Positions 1-12,886 of a stretch of DNA of 64,000 nucleotides are shown in pieces. The translations under genes were made by a program, and so were the position numbers. The notes beneath the pieces are model-generated. The model was given only the letters and a program-made list of their open reading frames with translations. It made no database searches and was not told the origin of the DNA. The stretch comes from Lutraria lutraria. Lineage: Eukaryota > Mollusca > Bivalvia > Venerida > Mactridae. Each line of letters starts with the position of its first letter. Position 1 is the stretch's first letter. The stretch covers positions 30,716,830 through 30,780,829 of the forward strand of contig OZ026833.1 of NCBI GenBank assembly GCA_964023205.1. Direction: 5' to 3'.

Positions 1-1314
1 TGATGCTGGCGGTAAGTTAACGTTTTAATTAATATCGTTTATCTTTTGTAATTGTCAAATTTTGTGTTTTATACGGTAAAAGTCATCTGTTCTGTTAGAC
101 AAATATGTATCGAGGAGCTTAAAGCTGAATTGAATATTTATATACTTTATTTATTTTGCTTGATTAATTTGAATCCATAGTAAAAATATCTCCTACATGT
201 TTACATATAGAATTCTATTGCCATATTGTCACAAAATAATTTACTATTATCAGGTGGCACGATAGACATAACGGTACACCAAGTACAAGAAGATGGTTCC
301 CTTAAGGAGCTTTACTCCGCTAATGGAGGGAATTGGGGTGGTACGTACATCGATAAGGCTTTCAGAGATCTTTTAGCTGATATTGTTGGAAACCACATTA
401 TGGATGATTTCCTATCAACAAATATGGAGGACAATATTGGACTCTTTCGTGAATTTGAGGTTAAGAAGCGTAACTTCAAACAGGAAATGTCTCAAAAAAT
501 CGTATTCAAGGTTCCATATAGCCTGAATGAAAGCTTTAAGAAAGAAAATGGTAAAGATATAAAGGATCATATTGAGATGAAATCTCAGTACAAGGGCCTT
601 ATTACATGGGTAGGTGACAAGCTTAGAATTGAGGCTAGCATTGCCAAGGGTTTGTTTAAGGATGCATGCGAAAACGTCGCCACTCATCTCAAATCTCTCT
701 TCAAGAAAGATCTTGTCAAAGATGTTCCGACAATCCTGATGGTTGGTGGCTTTTCCGAATCCCCAATTTTACAGTCAGTCATTAAAGAGACATTTCCAGA
801 TAAGAGAATCATCATACCTGCAGATCCAGGATTAGCGGTTCTCAAAGGCGCTGTCGTGTTTGGCCACGACCCTGATGTTATCAAGGAAAGGAGGTGTAGG
901 GTAACGTATGGAGTCGAAACATCCTTCCCATTTGAAGAAGGTAAGCATCCTGAATCTAAGAAGATTTTAACAAGCGAAGGTAAAGCGTATTGTACAGGTA
1001 TGTTCAGCAAACATGTTGAAATTGGACAACCTCTAGTTGTCGGGGAGAGTCAAGTACAAAAATCTTACCAGCCAACAGTTGCTGACCAAAAAACCATAGC
1101 CTTTCGGGTGTTCATATCAACCGAAAGAGATCCTATGTACACATCAGATTCTAGTTGCGATCACCTTGGTACATTGAAAATCAACTTGGATGGTTCCGGA
1201 ATGGACCGTTCAGCAACGGTACAAATGACGTTTAGTGACACCGAATTGCACGTTACAGCAACCGAAACAAAGACAGGAAAGAAGACGAGGTCTGAATTTA
1301 ATTTCATGAGCTAA
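1..1314 (+). CDS. HSPA12-like Hsp70, 3' terminal exons (partial)
   Basis: This is the end of an Hsp70-superfamily protein of the HSPA12A/B type, a cytosolic ATP-binding chaperone-like family that is strongly expanded in bivalves (established knowledge). The window opens with the last 11 bases of an exon, followed by a GTAAGT donor at 12. The intron ends in TTATCAG at 253 and the final exon runs 254-1314. Joining them in phase 1 restores DAGGGTIDITVHQ, the Hsp70 phosphate-2 loop. Further on, VGGFSESPILQ matches the adenosine-binding motif, followed by a family-typical stretch ending LKGAVVFGHDP. An open frame from 226 (MSQNNLLL...) begins inside the intron and is not the real start. The N-terminal nucleotide-binding half lies left of the window. 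AATAAA at 1446-1451 is a plausible polyadenylation signal. No frame breaks are seen in the exon. Confidence 0.9.
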
Positions 1315-1487
1315 ATCGTGATGGCAGCAATGTGACATGTTTATAGAAATTGAATTGCATCTTCTAAATTGACTTTATCTAACTATGCACGTGTGTTTCT
1401 GTATAATACTTTCGATCTCCGGACGTCTAAAGCTATAGTTTGTGTAATAAACCACATGCATGCCTATTCTTAAGGATTTTATGTTTG

Positions 1488-1491
1488 TGTT

Positions 1492-1526
<35 letters not shown>
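1488..1526. repeat. (TG)n microsatellite
   Basis: An alternating TG/TTTG tract lies about 170 bp after the Hsp70-like stop codon. Short frames full of His-Thr on the minus strand here are artefacts of this tract. Confidence 0.9.
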
Positions 1527-1529
<3 letters not shown>

Positions 1530-2577
1530 GTTCTTTTGTAAAGATACTTTCTAGTATCAAGTATCAACTGCGATGCTCTCAGCTTAAAACAGCTGGTCGC
1601 TGAATCTGCATGAAAAACTCGGAAAATACAAGATAAAATCTGCACAGCAGAACTTCTCGAATCCAGACACATTATCATGGTATCAAATAAATCCGGACAG
1701 ATTTGTCGTCAACGGTTGTCTTATCTAATATTATTTGTAAACAAAAAGTAAGTAAAGTTTTCTTAGAATGGAAACCTTTGTACTCCGGAAACATGTCTAA
1801 ACCACATCTACCCCTGATCCGGATTAGAGGCTTTATAATACGGACAAGTATCGTTCTTTGTACTTGTTGTTAACCATTATTTTGTCCGAATAATGTGGCT
1901 GTGATTATGTTGTTTGTATCACTGCTTGATAATAAAACATTCCGAAACCAGACACCCAAGATAATCACCAGCGGAATTAAGGGTGCGTACCCGGCGACCC
2001 CTAAAAATCTCGGACCATAGATGGAAATGAAATATCACCCTCCTAGTCTGAAATCCTGGATCCGCATCTGATATACATGCACACTGTATATGGTTTGTGA
2101 TAGTCGCCTTTTTCCGACGCGGTCGTATTGATCGTAATTGAATAACGTGTTTGGGAACAATGAGACAGATCATCCAAATCCGAACCAGTTGACCGACATG
2201 AATGAATATTCTCATCGATTAAAGGGACGTAATCGAGTTATACGCAATCATTACGTTAATAAAATGATGAATTCAATACGACAATGTCTGTACTGTTTAC
2301 AGTGAACCCTCGATATCAGGGCTATATTCAGTAAATATATTGAAGTGGCTTTACGAGTATTTATTAAGTCGAAACAAACAGGAAATGCTATCAACTAGTC
2401 CAGATATCTCAAGATGACTTTATTCTATCATTACAGTGATTGTATTCTGCACAGACACTTGTTTAGAAAAAATACCCCACCCACCACGTTCGCTCTTATG
2501 ACTACCAATACATATAAATAACCAGTGTATGTGGTCGCACGGTCATGCAAAGCTCCCCTGTCTGTCTCCCCCTATAA

Positions 2578-2661
2578 GGCATCTTCTTTATAAATATTGT
2601 CTGTTGGCATCCCCTTTATAATTATTGTCTGTTGGCATCTTCTTTATAATTATTGTCTGTT
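2578..2661. repeat. 28-bp tandem repeat, three copies
   Basis: Three consecutive 28-base copies (2578-2605, 2606-2633, 2634-2661) start GGCATC and end TTGTCTGTT. They differ at only a few bases and a fourth copy breaks off at GGTACC. No function is apparent. Confidence 0.85.
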
Positions 2662-5027
2662 GGTACCATTGAGTTATATAAATACGCCTATCGTCATCAG
2701 ATTAATATTCATATACATTTAACGAATGGTACACTGTTAATATCCCAGTACAATGTTTCAAGTTTATTTTTTTTTACCGATTTGGCTGTTACTAAAATAT
2801 CCATGTTTACGTAAGGTTTCCGGATGATAAACAACCCTTGGAGGATAATTTCCACGGGGAGAGTAGTCCGTTGGGGAGAAGGTGTCTCAGGGGCGATGGG
2901 TCCATGGGCAGGATTATACATAGCATATCAGAAGTGTGGATTGCGAGGAAAATGAAGTTGCAGTATATTGTAAAATAATTAATCATGAATTAAATAGAAA
3001 TATATATCTTCATACACTAAAACGATAAAGAAACGCAAAGTAACAAAACAATGGAATAATGCTTTAACTACTCAGATGATGATCTGGGTCTGTCTGCACT
3101 GAACAGTTGTTAAAATTACTGAATCATGTAATGTATTATGTAATATGTGATATCAACGATGAAAAACAAACACAATGCTGAATAATACTGATACGTTTAA
3201 TATCATTTAAAATATCATCACATAATAATAACATTATCATAAGTTAATACAGCATTATTGTTGTTAAAAGTCTCATATGTATTAACACTTATCCTACAAT
3301 CATAGTGTCCACGATGCAGATGTGTGATCAATACAGATTTAATACCATATATAAAAAATGTTATGACGATAAAAGTGAAAACACCTTCCATTGCAGAATC
3401 GTTGTCACGCTGAGTTACACCGAGGCATTTAAAACATATTTTGTTCAATTAATCCCATCTTACAAACATTCATTTTATTGTGTAATGAAGTATAAAACAT
3501 CAGGTTCCTCGATCCGAACGCTTGTTGTAGATTGCTTGTTGTAGGTAAAACGTTACTTTATTTTTGCAAAAACTACCATATATAACGCCCATGATTCCGA
3601 TAATTTTGGGTTAAAAGTGGTTTGTCAGACCTAAAACAAAATCATCAGAGATGTTCTAGGTAAAACATGTTCGGGGTGGGGGGGCATGCCCCGGACCCCC
3701 ATTGAGTGACCCCTGGACCTCCCTGGAGTGCCTCGGTTTTACGCCACTTCTTTAAACCTAAGACAATCCACAGCCAGCTTATAAAATATTTGAAAACCGC
3801 ATGAAACAAAGTTTGGTGTAAAGATAGAAAATTGCAAGTTTTAAGTTTAACCGTCGGTATTTACAATGACTTGTTTTATACACATATGGATTTGCTCCTG
3901 GTAACAGTATCTAAAACGATATTGAGAGAATCCCACAATCCATTGCGATACTCGGTCATTTCCGACAGCTGTGATCGGGGGTTCACGAACTTATATATAC
4001 TTGAAAACACGGTTGTTTGTCATGGGAAATTGGTCGGATGCAACAAGATTAATAAAATTCACTGAAAACACAAACCTGTAGGCATATGCATTGGAATTAG
4101 GGCACCAATCGAGCATTTCAAATTACATCATGGTGGACATTTAGTGTTAACATTCGGACAAAAGCGGGAACATGTATATGTACACGTATAGTTGTCATTT
4201 CTTTGTATTATGTTAACTATTCTGTAACATTATTGCCAAAGAAAGTATACACTGGCTTCCCGCTGTATCCAAAGTCCATACCTGTTAAGGCAATTGGCGT
4301 TAATGTTACTGAAAACTATGCAGAATACAACGAAATGACAACTGCACATTGAACATTACACATGTTTCATCTTAGCATGTGCTTTGTATCGTGTAAGAGT
4401 AAAATACTTACAGCTTCCCTTCTCATGGTTTCGTGCAAAAAATGTGCTTCCCGCACTACCCATTTGTAACGTCAAAAGTCACGTGGGTTATCCACACTGT
4501 AATACATACACCCAAATTACGTGCTACCCTCAACATTTTTAAGGATGACCCAACTAAGTGGTTCTGACAACTGTAATGTTAACATGTGGATAAACACCAG
4601 GCAGAAATAGCTTGTACTCACGAGCCATCTTTGCCTATATAAGATCGGATATTACGCAATAAAGTTCCACCAGGCGACCTGACAGAAAATAATTGCAATA
4701 TCGAGTCGGTCGTATTAAAGGACCGAATGATGAGCGGGTTATTTCTATATTGAACAAAATTAATGATAAAATTCTATCTGTGTGATTTCTGTCAAGGTAA
4801 GTCTGAAAGGGTCTCGGCCATACGTAAGTCACAAAAACGAACTCGTGTCGTATTTATATTAAGGCAACATGATGTGTTAAGTATCAATTTGTGAAAAATA
4901 CAGTACAGTTAAATATAAACTTAGTTTAAAGAATGTTTGTACTGATGTAAATAATTATAAGACTTCTTCTCTTTCCACAAATCAGAAGAAAACACAAGAA
5001 AATAGCTTGGGTTTTAAATTTATTATA

Positions 5028-5203
5028 CAGTACAACATCTCCAGAGCGGCCCTCTGTAGAGAAACAGCCTCTCTATAACAACACATTCAAAATTTCCCTA
5101 AGCTGATATTTACTATAAATTTAACCTCTGTAGAGCAACAACATCTAAACAACGGCCAATATTTGTGGCTCGCACAGGGTGTTGCCATACAGAGGTTGTA
5201 CTG
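5028..5203. mobile_element. 176-bp MITE with CAGTACAAC termini
   Basis: The left end reads CAGTACAACATCT and the right end, read inverted, CAGTACAACCTCT. Both are flanked by TA (5026-5027 and 5204-5205), the target duplication of the Tc1/mariner-pogo superfamily. It is too short to encode anything, so this is a non-autonomous miniature element. Termini and TA are visible; the superfamily assignment is inferred from them. Confidence 0.75.
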
Positions 5204-5916
5204 TATATTCATAATGAAGTAAATGGATATCCTAGTTTTTTGGCATTATAAATAAGTCCGAGGCGTTTTTGAGCTCCCAATTACCCGACTGATCCTACTT
5301 CTGGCATCAACCCCATAGGTTCTAACAGGGAAATGAAAAAAATGCGATCAATCGTGGTATATAATACGCAATCATTCAGTTTGGGAACGCATCGTGCCTA
5401 AAAAGTACAAAAGATATGCCTAGAAAAAAGAAATATTGTCATATAAGTTTTGTGACCTGCATACCCAATGAACGACTATTTTTATAGCGTAAAAAGAACT
5501 TGATCCTTAATTTGATCCTTTGATGCATGGTATCGAATTATTTGATGCAGTCGTGTTCGTCGCAGTAGCAGACAGCAGCATAACTAATTTGCTAAAGCTT
5601 TCCGGAATTTTAAAGAGTTAATTAAGCAGTCATATATAATATTAATCACTTGCGTTTCGTAGATTAATTAACATGATAACTTGTAATCGACGGTCGACAT
5701 AGTACCGATGCGTTTAAACATCTAAAATAAATGACCATTACAATGCATTTTTTCTATATCTTTTGTGTTAATTAATTTGAATAACTTGCCAATAACACAA
5801 AGAATGACAGCTCTGTGACAAGGAAACGGAACACAGGTATGATATATTTTGAGATAATTACGCCTTATTAATCTATGCATTTGTTCAAACTACCGAACAT
5901 AACAGGCTTACACTGA
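5204..5916. other. intergenic, nothing recognised
   Basis: AT-rich sequence between the MITE and the large inverted-repeat element. No open frame, repeat or RNA gene was recognised. Confidence 0.5.
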
Positions 5917-6001
5917 ATGGGGGTAAAAAAGGACCACTTCCAGAAAGGCCCAATACCAAAAAGGCCCATACCAGAAAGGCCCATTCCTACAAGGCCCACC
6001 T
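5917..6001 (+). repeat. left terminal inverted repeat of the 14.4-kb element
   Basis: It starts ATGGGGGTAAA and then runs through four GGCCCA blocks spaced about 15-20 bases apart. It pairs imperfectly with the reverse complement of 20240-20357. Confidence 0.65.
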
Positions 6002-6332
6002 ATAAATGCATGGTTATTGCTATAGATGATATTTAAAAAAGTTTTTTTTTGTCTGATACAACTACTTCGCATTCGGGATGACTTTTTCTCACTGACTGGA
6101 TAGAAAAATCCGTAAAAGTTACTAAAAATAGCGGTGCAGGAAAACCTTATCTCGTATGGAGTTATCTACAACGGGAGCAACGTTGGAACGTCGACATATG
6201 AGATCATGTACAACGTCATAAAATGACGTCATTTTGTTCAACGTTGTGCGATATAATTTCCCGCCAAATCGTGTAAATGTATTGAAAATTGAAGTTTTAT
6301 CGTCGAAAATAATGCGGATCAAGCAGTGAGAA

Positions 6333-6470
6333 AATAAATCTACCATTACTTATGAGTCGTGGATAAGGAAATCTCGCCCTCGGGAAAGCCTCGTTCTTTG
6401 CACTTATCTCTAAGCCTCGTCTGAGATTGCCTTATCCACAACCCAACGCAATGATAGATTCTATTAGTCT
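6333..6470. repeat. imperfect hairpin inside the left arm
   Basis: The sequence around GTGGATAAGGAAATCTC (from about 6358) recurs inverted as GAGATTGCCTTATCCAC (about 6425-6441). Weaker pairing extends outward to about 6333 and 6470. The arms are about 40 bases around a loop of about 50. It may be a small nested element or a transcribed hairpin. Confidence 0.6.
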
Positions 6471-6660
6471 TTGAAATCTTTACCTGATATCAGAATTATG
6501 TATACAATTCCGTTTTACGGTACCGACCGTGTTTTTGAAGTTTTGTTTCATGTATACAAGCTTAATTGTTTGGTATGATTACATATGTGATAATTACTTA
6601 TCACTATTAATTAACACCAAAAAAGATGAACATTACATTATTGTATGTATGTAAGTCGGA

Positions 6661-7957
6661 CACATGGTGAACCAGTATAGTATTACATATAATTAGTTGA
6701 GTAAGTATAATAGTATGTTAGTGCATGTACATTGATGTGCTTGCATTACCGAATTGCATTTATTTAAAACTATCAGTCTGAGAATAGTGGAACCGACTAA
6801 TCGCAGAACAATTCATTCCAAATTGAATGAGGGAGACCAGGCACCGCATTGAAATTGTGTTTCATATATTTGCGAACTTAACAAATTAAGAATGTAAGTA
6901 AGCATGTGCGGGCGGAGAGAACTGTCCCACTGATTTGGGGGCCGTCTTGTGTCAAACACCCCCTACGCCCCATGCTAGGTAGGAACTATATAAGCGTGGG
7001 TGTGTGAAAGAAGACGACTTCATTGAAATGTCATTCCTTCGTTTTACATTCTCAGATTGCATTCAGTCGAGTAGATTTAAACTTGGTAATATGCGATAAT
7101 TTTTTATCACACCCTGAAGGTAAGGAACACGCATGAACGTGCATCATCGACAAAGGGAAGTAACCCACTTACGTATAGGAAACGCACCCATCGAGCATAA
7201 TGGAAACCAAGGGAAATGGATGTTTTGGTCATATATCTATGTTTGTCTCTTACAGTAATTTCTGCTATCGTAAAACTTGCCAAGTTTACAGTAATATGAA
7301 ACAACTCAAGCGAACACGTGCACAAACACCTTGATATATAAGTTCCGATTCTCGTCAGACAGTGAGCCGCAATGGCGCAGTCGGTTAAGCGTCGGACATT
7401 GAAAGCTTTCGAGACAGACAGACTTTTTGTGGCGGGTTCGAGGCCGGCCATGGATCTTTTTTTATTTTTATTTTTCGTTCGTTAGCGTTATACAGGCTTC
7501 AAAACGTTCCGCAAACGCTTGGCGTTTGTTTCTTGCAATTAAAATTAAATAGAAACAGCGTATTTTGTACGTTTTGCATTAATTAATATTCATTTCTGCA
7601 ATAATAGCGATTATTAATCGCATTTCACGTGGGATTACTGTAACGAAACCAGCCGTATGACTTTAGTTTGAAATGTTGCGGTATGTACCAATCAAGGCTG
7701 CTGTATTGTGTTATCATTGCGTGTTGGGTTATTGTCGTTGGCGTCAATATGCATATGCTACGTACGTATCTTCCTGTGAATTTCATAAGCAGCGCGTGTG
7801 TTAAAGTAACAATTTGTTTTAATATCAATTATACAGACACTGAACATGTACGGTTACATATGTATGTAAGTCGGAGCGTGTGTTAAAGTAACAATTTGTT
7901 TTAATATCAATTATATAGAGACTGAACATGTACGGTTACGTATGTATGTAAGTCGGA
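6661..7957 (+). repeat. satellite unit 1, class F
   Basis: Module Y present with a 4-base GGGC variant near 6908, module X duplicated. The tRNA-like cassette is at 7366-7463 with GTCGGAC after the A box. Confidence 0.9.
7366..7463 (+). ncRNA. tRNA-like Pol III cassette (11 copies, one per satellite unit)
   Basis: A box TGGCGCAGTCGG (7373-7384) fits the consensus TRGCNNAGYNGG and B box GGTTCGAGGCC (7435-7445) fits GGTTCGANNCC. A run of seven T follows at 7457-7463, a Pol III terminator. A D-arm (GCGC/GCGT) and a T-arm with four of five pairs can form. The normal 3' acceptor strand does not match, so this is not a working tRNA. Instead GCCGCAA (7366-7372) pairs with TTGTGGC (7427-7433), which lies before the T-arm. 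Other copies start at 8659, 9954, 11167, 12292, 13500, 14800, 16013, 17138, 18438 and 19563. It is a tRNA-derived, SINE-head-like promoter; transcription is inferred. Confidence 0.6.
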
Positions 7958-9251
7958 CACATGGTGAACCAGTATAGTATTACATATAATTAGTTGAGTA
8001 AGTATAATAGTATGTTAGTGCATGTACATTGATGTGTTTGCATTACCGAATTGCCTTTATTTAAAACTATCAGTCTGAGAATAGTGGAACCGACTAATCG
8101 CAGAACAATTCATTCCAAATTGAATTAAGGAGACCAGGCACCGCATTGAAATTGTGTTTCATATATTTGCGAACTTAACAAATTAAGAATGTAAGTAAGC
8201 ATGTGCGGAGAGAACTGTCCCATTGATTTGGGGGCCGTCTTGTGTCAAACACCCCCTACGCCCCATGCTAGGTAGGAACTATATAAGCGTGGGTGTGTGA
8301 AAGAAGACGACTTCATTGAAATGTCATTCCTTCGTTTTACATTCTCAGATTGCATTCAGTCGAGTAGATTTAAACTTGGTAATATGCGATAATTTTTTAT
8401 CACACCCTGAAGGTAAGGAACACGCATGAACGTGCATCATCGACAAAGGGAAGTAACCCACTTACGTATAGGAAACGCACCCATCGAGCATAATGGAAAC
8501 CAAGGGAAATGGATGTTTTGGTCATATATCTATGTTTGTTTCTTACAGTAATTTCTGCTATCGTAAAACTTGCCAAGTTTACAGTAATATGAAACAACTC
8601 AAGCGAACACGTGCACAAACACCTTGATATATAAGTTCCGATTCTCGTCAGACAGTGAGCCGCAATGGCGCAGTCGGTTAAGCGTCGGACATTGAAAGCT
8701 TTCGAGACAGACAGACTTTTTGTGGCGGGTTCGAGGCCGGCCATGGATCTTTTTTTTATTTTTATTTTTCGTTCGTTAGCGTTATGCAGGCTTCAAAACG
8801 TTCCACAAACGCTTGGCGTTTGTTTCTTGCAATTAAAATTAAATAGAAACAGCGTATTTTGTACGTTTTGCATTAATTAATATTCATTTCTGCAATAATA
8901 GCGATTATTAATCGCATTTCACGTGGGATTACTGTAACGAAACCAGCCGTATGACTTTAGTTTGAAATGTTGCGGTATGTACCAATCAAGGCTGCTGTAT
9001 TGTGTTATCATTGCGTGTTGGGTTATTGTCGTTGGCGTCAATATGCATATGCTACGTACGTATCTTCCTGTGAATTTCATAAGCAGCGCGTGTGTTAAAG
9101 TAACAATTTGTTTTAATATCAATTATACAGAGACTGAACATGTACGGTTACATATGTATGTAAGTCGGAGCGTGTGTTAAAGTAACAATTTGTTTTAATA
9201 TCAATTATATAGAGACTGAACATGTACGGTTACGTATGTATTTAAGTCGGA
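7958..9251 (+). repeat. satellite unit 2, class F
   Basis: Module Y present, module X duplicated. Cassette at 8659-8756. It is the closest relative of unit 1. Confidence 0.9.
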
Positions 9252-10465
9252 CACATGGTGAACCAGTATAGTATTACATATAATTAGTTGAGTAAGTATA
9301 ATAGTATGTTAGTGCATGTACATTGATGTGCTTGAATTACCGAATTGCATTTATTTAAAACTATCAGTCTGAGAATAGTGGAACCGACTAATCGCAGAAC
9401 AATTCATTCCAAATTGAATTATGGAGACCAGGCACCGCATTGAAATTGTGTTTCATATATTTGCGAACTTAACAAATTAAGAATGTAAGTAACCATGTGA
9501 GGAGAGAACTGTCCCATTGATTTGGGGGCCGTCTTGTGTCAAACACCCCCTACGCCCCATGCTAGGTAGGAACTATATAAGCGTGGGTGTGTGAAAGAAG
9601 ACGACTTCATTGAAATGTCATTCCTTCGTTTTACATTCTCAGATTGCATTCAGTCGAGTAGATTTAAACTTGGTAATATGCGATAATTTTTTTATCACAC
9701 CCTGAAGGTAAGGAACACGCATGAACGTGCATCATCGACAAAGGGAAGTAACCCACTTACGTATAGGAAACGCACCCATCGAGCATAATGGAAACCAAGG
9801 GAAATGGATGTTTTGGTCATATATCTATGTTTGTTTCTTACAGTAATTTCTGCTATCGTAAAACTTGCCAAGTTTACAGTAATATGAAACAACTCAAGCG
9901 AACACGTGCACAAACACCTTGATATATAAGTTCCGATGCTCGTCAGACAGTGTGCCGCAATGGCGCAGTCGGTTAAGCGTCGTACATTGAAAGCTTTCGA
10001 GACAGACAGACTTTTTGTGGCGGGTTCGAGGCCGGCCATGGATCTTTTTTTTATTTTTATTTTTCGTTCGTTAGCGTTATGCAGGCTTCAAAACGTTCCA
10101 CAAACGCTTGGCGTTTGTTTCTTGCAATTAAAATTAAATAGAAACAGCGTATTTTGTACGTTTTGCATTAATTAATATTCATTTCTGCAATAACAGCGAT
10201 TGTTAATCGCATTTCACGTGGGATTACTGTAACGAAACCAGCCGTATGACTTTAGTTTGATATGTTGCGCTATGTACCAATCAAGGCTGCTGTATTGTGT
10301 TATCATTGCGTTTTGGGTTATTGTCGTTGGCGTCAATATGCATATGGTACGTACGGATCTTCCTGTGAATTTTTATAAGCAGCGCGTGTGTTAAAGTAAC
10401 AATTTGTTTTAATATCAATTATATAGAGACTGAACATGTACGGTTACGTATGTATGTAAGTCGGA
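9252..10465 (+). repeat. satellite unit 3, class A
   Basis: Module Y present, module X single. Cassette at 9954-10051 with the GTCGTAC variant that marks class A. Confidence 0.9.
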
Positions 10466-11678
10466 CACATGGTGAACCAGTATAGTATTACATATAATTA
10501 GTTGAGTAAGTATAATAGTATGTTAGTGCATGTACATTGATGTGTTTGCATTACCGAATTGCCTTTATTTAAAACTATCAGTCTGAGAATAGTGGAACCG
10601 ACTAATCGCAGAACAATTCATTCCAAATTGAATTAAGGAGACCAGGCACCGCATTGAAATTGTGTTTCATATATTTGCGAACTTAACAAATTAAGAATGT
10701 AAGTAAGCATGTGCGGAGAGAACTGTCCCATTGATTTGGGGGCCGTCTTGTGTCAAACACCCCCTACGCCCCATGCTAGGTAGGAACTATATAAGCGTGG
10801 GTGTGTGAAAGAAGACGACTTCATTGAAATGTCATTCCTTCGTTTTACATTCTCAGATTGCATTCAGTCGAGTAGATTTAAACTTGGTAATATGCGATAA
10901 TTTTTTATCACACCCTGAAGGTAAGGAACACGCATGAACGTGCATCATCGACAAAGGGAAGTAACCCACTTACGTATAGGAAACGCACCCATCGAGCATA
11001 ATGGAAACCAAGGGAAATGGATGTTTTGGTCATATATCTATGTTTGTTTCTTACAGTAATTTCTGCTATCGTAAAACTTGCCAAGTTTACAGTAATATGA
11101 AACAACTCAAGCGAACACGTGCACAAACACCTTGATATATAAGTTCCGATGCTCGTTAGACAGTGTGCCGCAATGGCGCAGTCGGTTAAGCGTCGTACAT
11201 TGAAAGCTTTCGAGACAGACAGACTTTTTGTGGCGGGTTCGAGGCCGGCCATGGATCTTTTTTTTATTTTTATTTTTCGTTCGTTAGCGTTATGCAGGCT
11301 TCAAAACGTTCCACAAACGCTTGGCGTTTGTTTCTTGCAATTAAAATTAAATAGAAACAGCGTATTTTGTACGTTTTGCATTAATTAATATTCATTTCTG
11401 CAATAACAGCGATTGTTAATCGCATTTCACGTGGGATTACTGTAACGAAACCAGCCGTATGACTTTAGTTTGATATGTTGCGCTATGTACCAATCAAGGC
11501 TGCTGTATTGTGTTATCATTGCGTTTTGGGTTATTGTCGTTGGCGTCAATATGCATATGGTACGTACGGATCTTACTGTGAATTTTTATAAGCAGCGCGT
11601 GTGTTAAAGTAACAATTTGTTTTAATATCAATTATATAGAGACTGAACATGTACGGTTACGTATGTATGTAAGTCGGA
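10466..11678 (+). repeat. satellite unit 4, class A
   Basis: Module Y present, module X single, 1213 bp. Cassette from 11167 with GTCGTAC. Confidence 0.9.
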
Positions 11679-12886
11679 TACATGGTGAACCAGTATAGTA
11701 TTACATATAATTAGTTGAGTAAGTATAATAGTATGTTAGTGCATGTACACTGATGTGCTTGCATTACCGAATTGCATTTATTTAAAACTATCAGTCTGAG
11801 AATAGTGGAACCGACTAATCGCAGAACAATTCATTCCAAATTGAATTAGGGAGACCAGGCACCGCATTGAAATTGTGTTTCATATATTTGCGAACTTAAC
11901 AAATTAAGAATGTAAGTAAGCGTGGGTGTGTGAAAGAAGACGGCTTCATTGAAATGTCATTCCTTCGTTTTACATTCTCAGATTGCATTCAGTCGAATAC
12001 ATTTAAACTTGGTAATATGCGGTAATTTTTTATCACACCCTGAAGGTAACGAACACGCATGAACGTGCATCATCGACAAAGGGAAGTAACCCACTTACGT
12101 ATAGGAAACGCACCCATCGAGCATATAGGACACCAAGGGAAATGGATGTTTTGTTCATATATCTATGTTTGTCTCTGACAGTAATTTCTGCTATCGTAAA
12201 ACTTGCAAAGTTTACAGTAATATGAAACAACTCAAGCGAACACGTGCACAAACACCTTGATATATAAGTTCCGATTCTCGTTAGACAGTGTGCCGCAATG
12301 GCGCAGTCGGTTAAGCGTCGGACATTGAAAGCTTTCCAGACAGACAGACTTTTTGTGGCGGGTTCGAGGCCGGCCATGTATCTTTTTTTTTTATCTTTAT
12401 TTTTCGTTCGTTAGCGTTATGCAGGCTTCAAAACGTTCCGCAAACGCTTGGCGTTTGTTTCTTGCAATTAAAATTAAATAGAAACAGCGTATTTTGTACG
12501 TTTTGCATTAATTAATATTCATTTCTGCAATAATAGCGATTGTTAATCGCATTTCACGTGGGATTACTGTAACGAAACCAGCCGTATGACTTTAGTTTTA
12601 TATCTTGCGCTATGTACCAATCAGGGCTGCTGTATTGTGTTATCATTGCGTGTTGGGTTATTGTCGTTGGCGTCAATATGCATATGGTACGTACGTATCA
12701 TACTGTGAATTTCATAAGCAGCGCGCGTTTTAAAGTAACAATTTGTTTTAATATCAATTATACAGAGACTGAACATGTACGGTTACATATGTATGTAAGT
12801 CGGAGCGTGTGTTAAAGTAACAATTTGTTTTAATATCAATTATATAGAGACTGAACATGTACGGTTACGTATGTATGTAAGTCGGA
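11679..12886 (+). repeat. satellite unit 5, class B
   Basis: Module Y deleted (near 11917), module X duplicated. Cassette from 12292 with TTTCCAGACAG and CATGTATC but without the extra CAGA found in later B units. Confidence 0.9.

Larger units (their letters stand above)
1315..5027. other. intergenic stretch, no gene seen
   Basis: The 3' UTR of the Hsp70 gene probably ends near 1470. A (TG)n microsatellite lies at about 1488-1526 and a 28-bp triplication at 2578-2661. A G/C-rich patch at 3676-3740 (GGGGCATGCCCC core) looks like a fragment of a dispersed repeat. No long open frame with coding character was recognised on either strand. Confidence 0.6.

Noticed and set aside
226..253. ATG start of the Hsp70-like frame at 226
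   Set aside because: It lies inside an intron; the TTATCAG acceptor ends at 253 and joining to the exon ending at 11 restores the conserved loop.
1375..1678. Minus-strand frames rich in His-Thr
   Set aside because: They are translations of the TG microsatellite.
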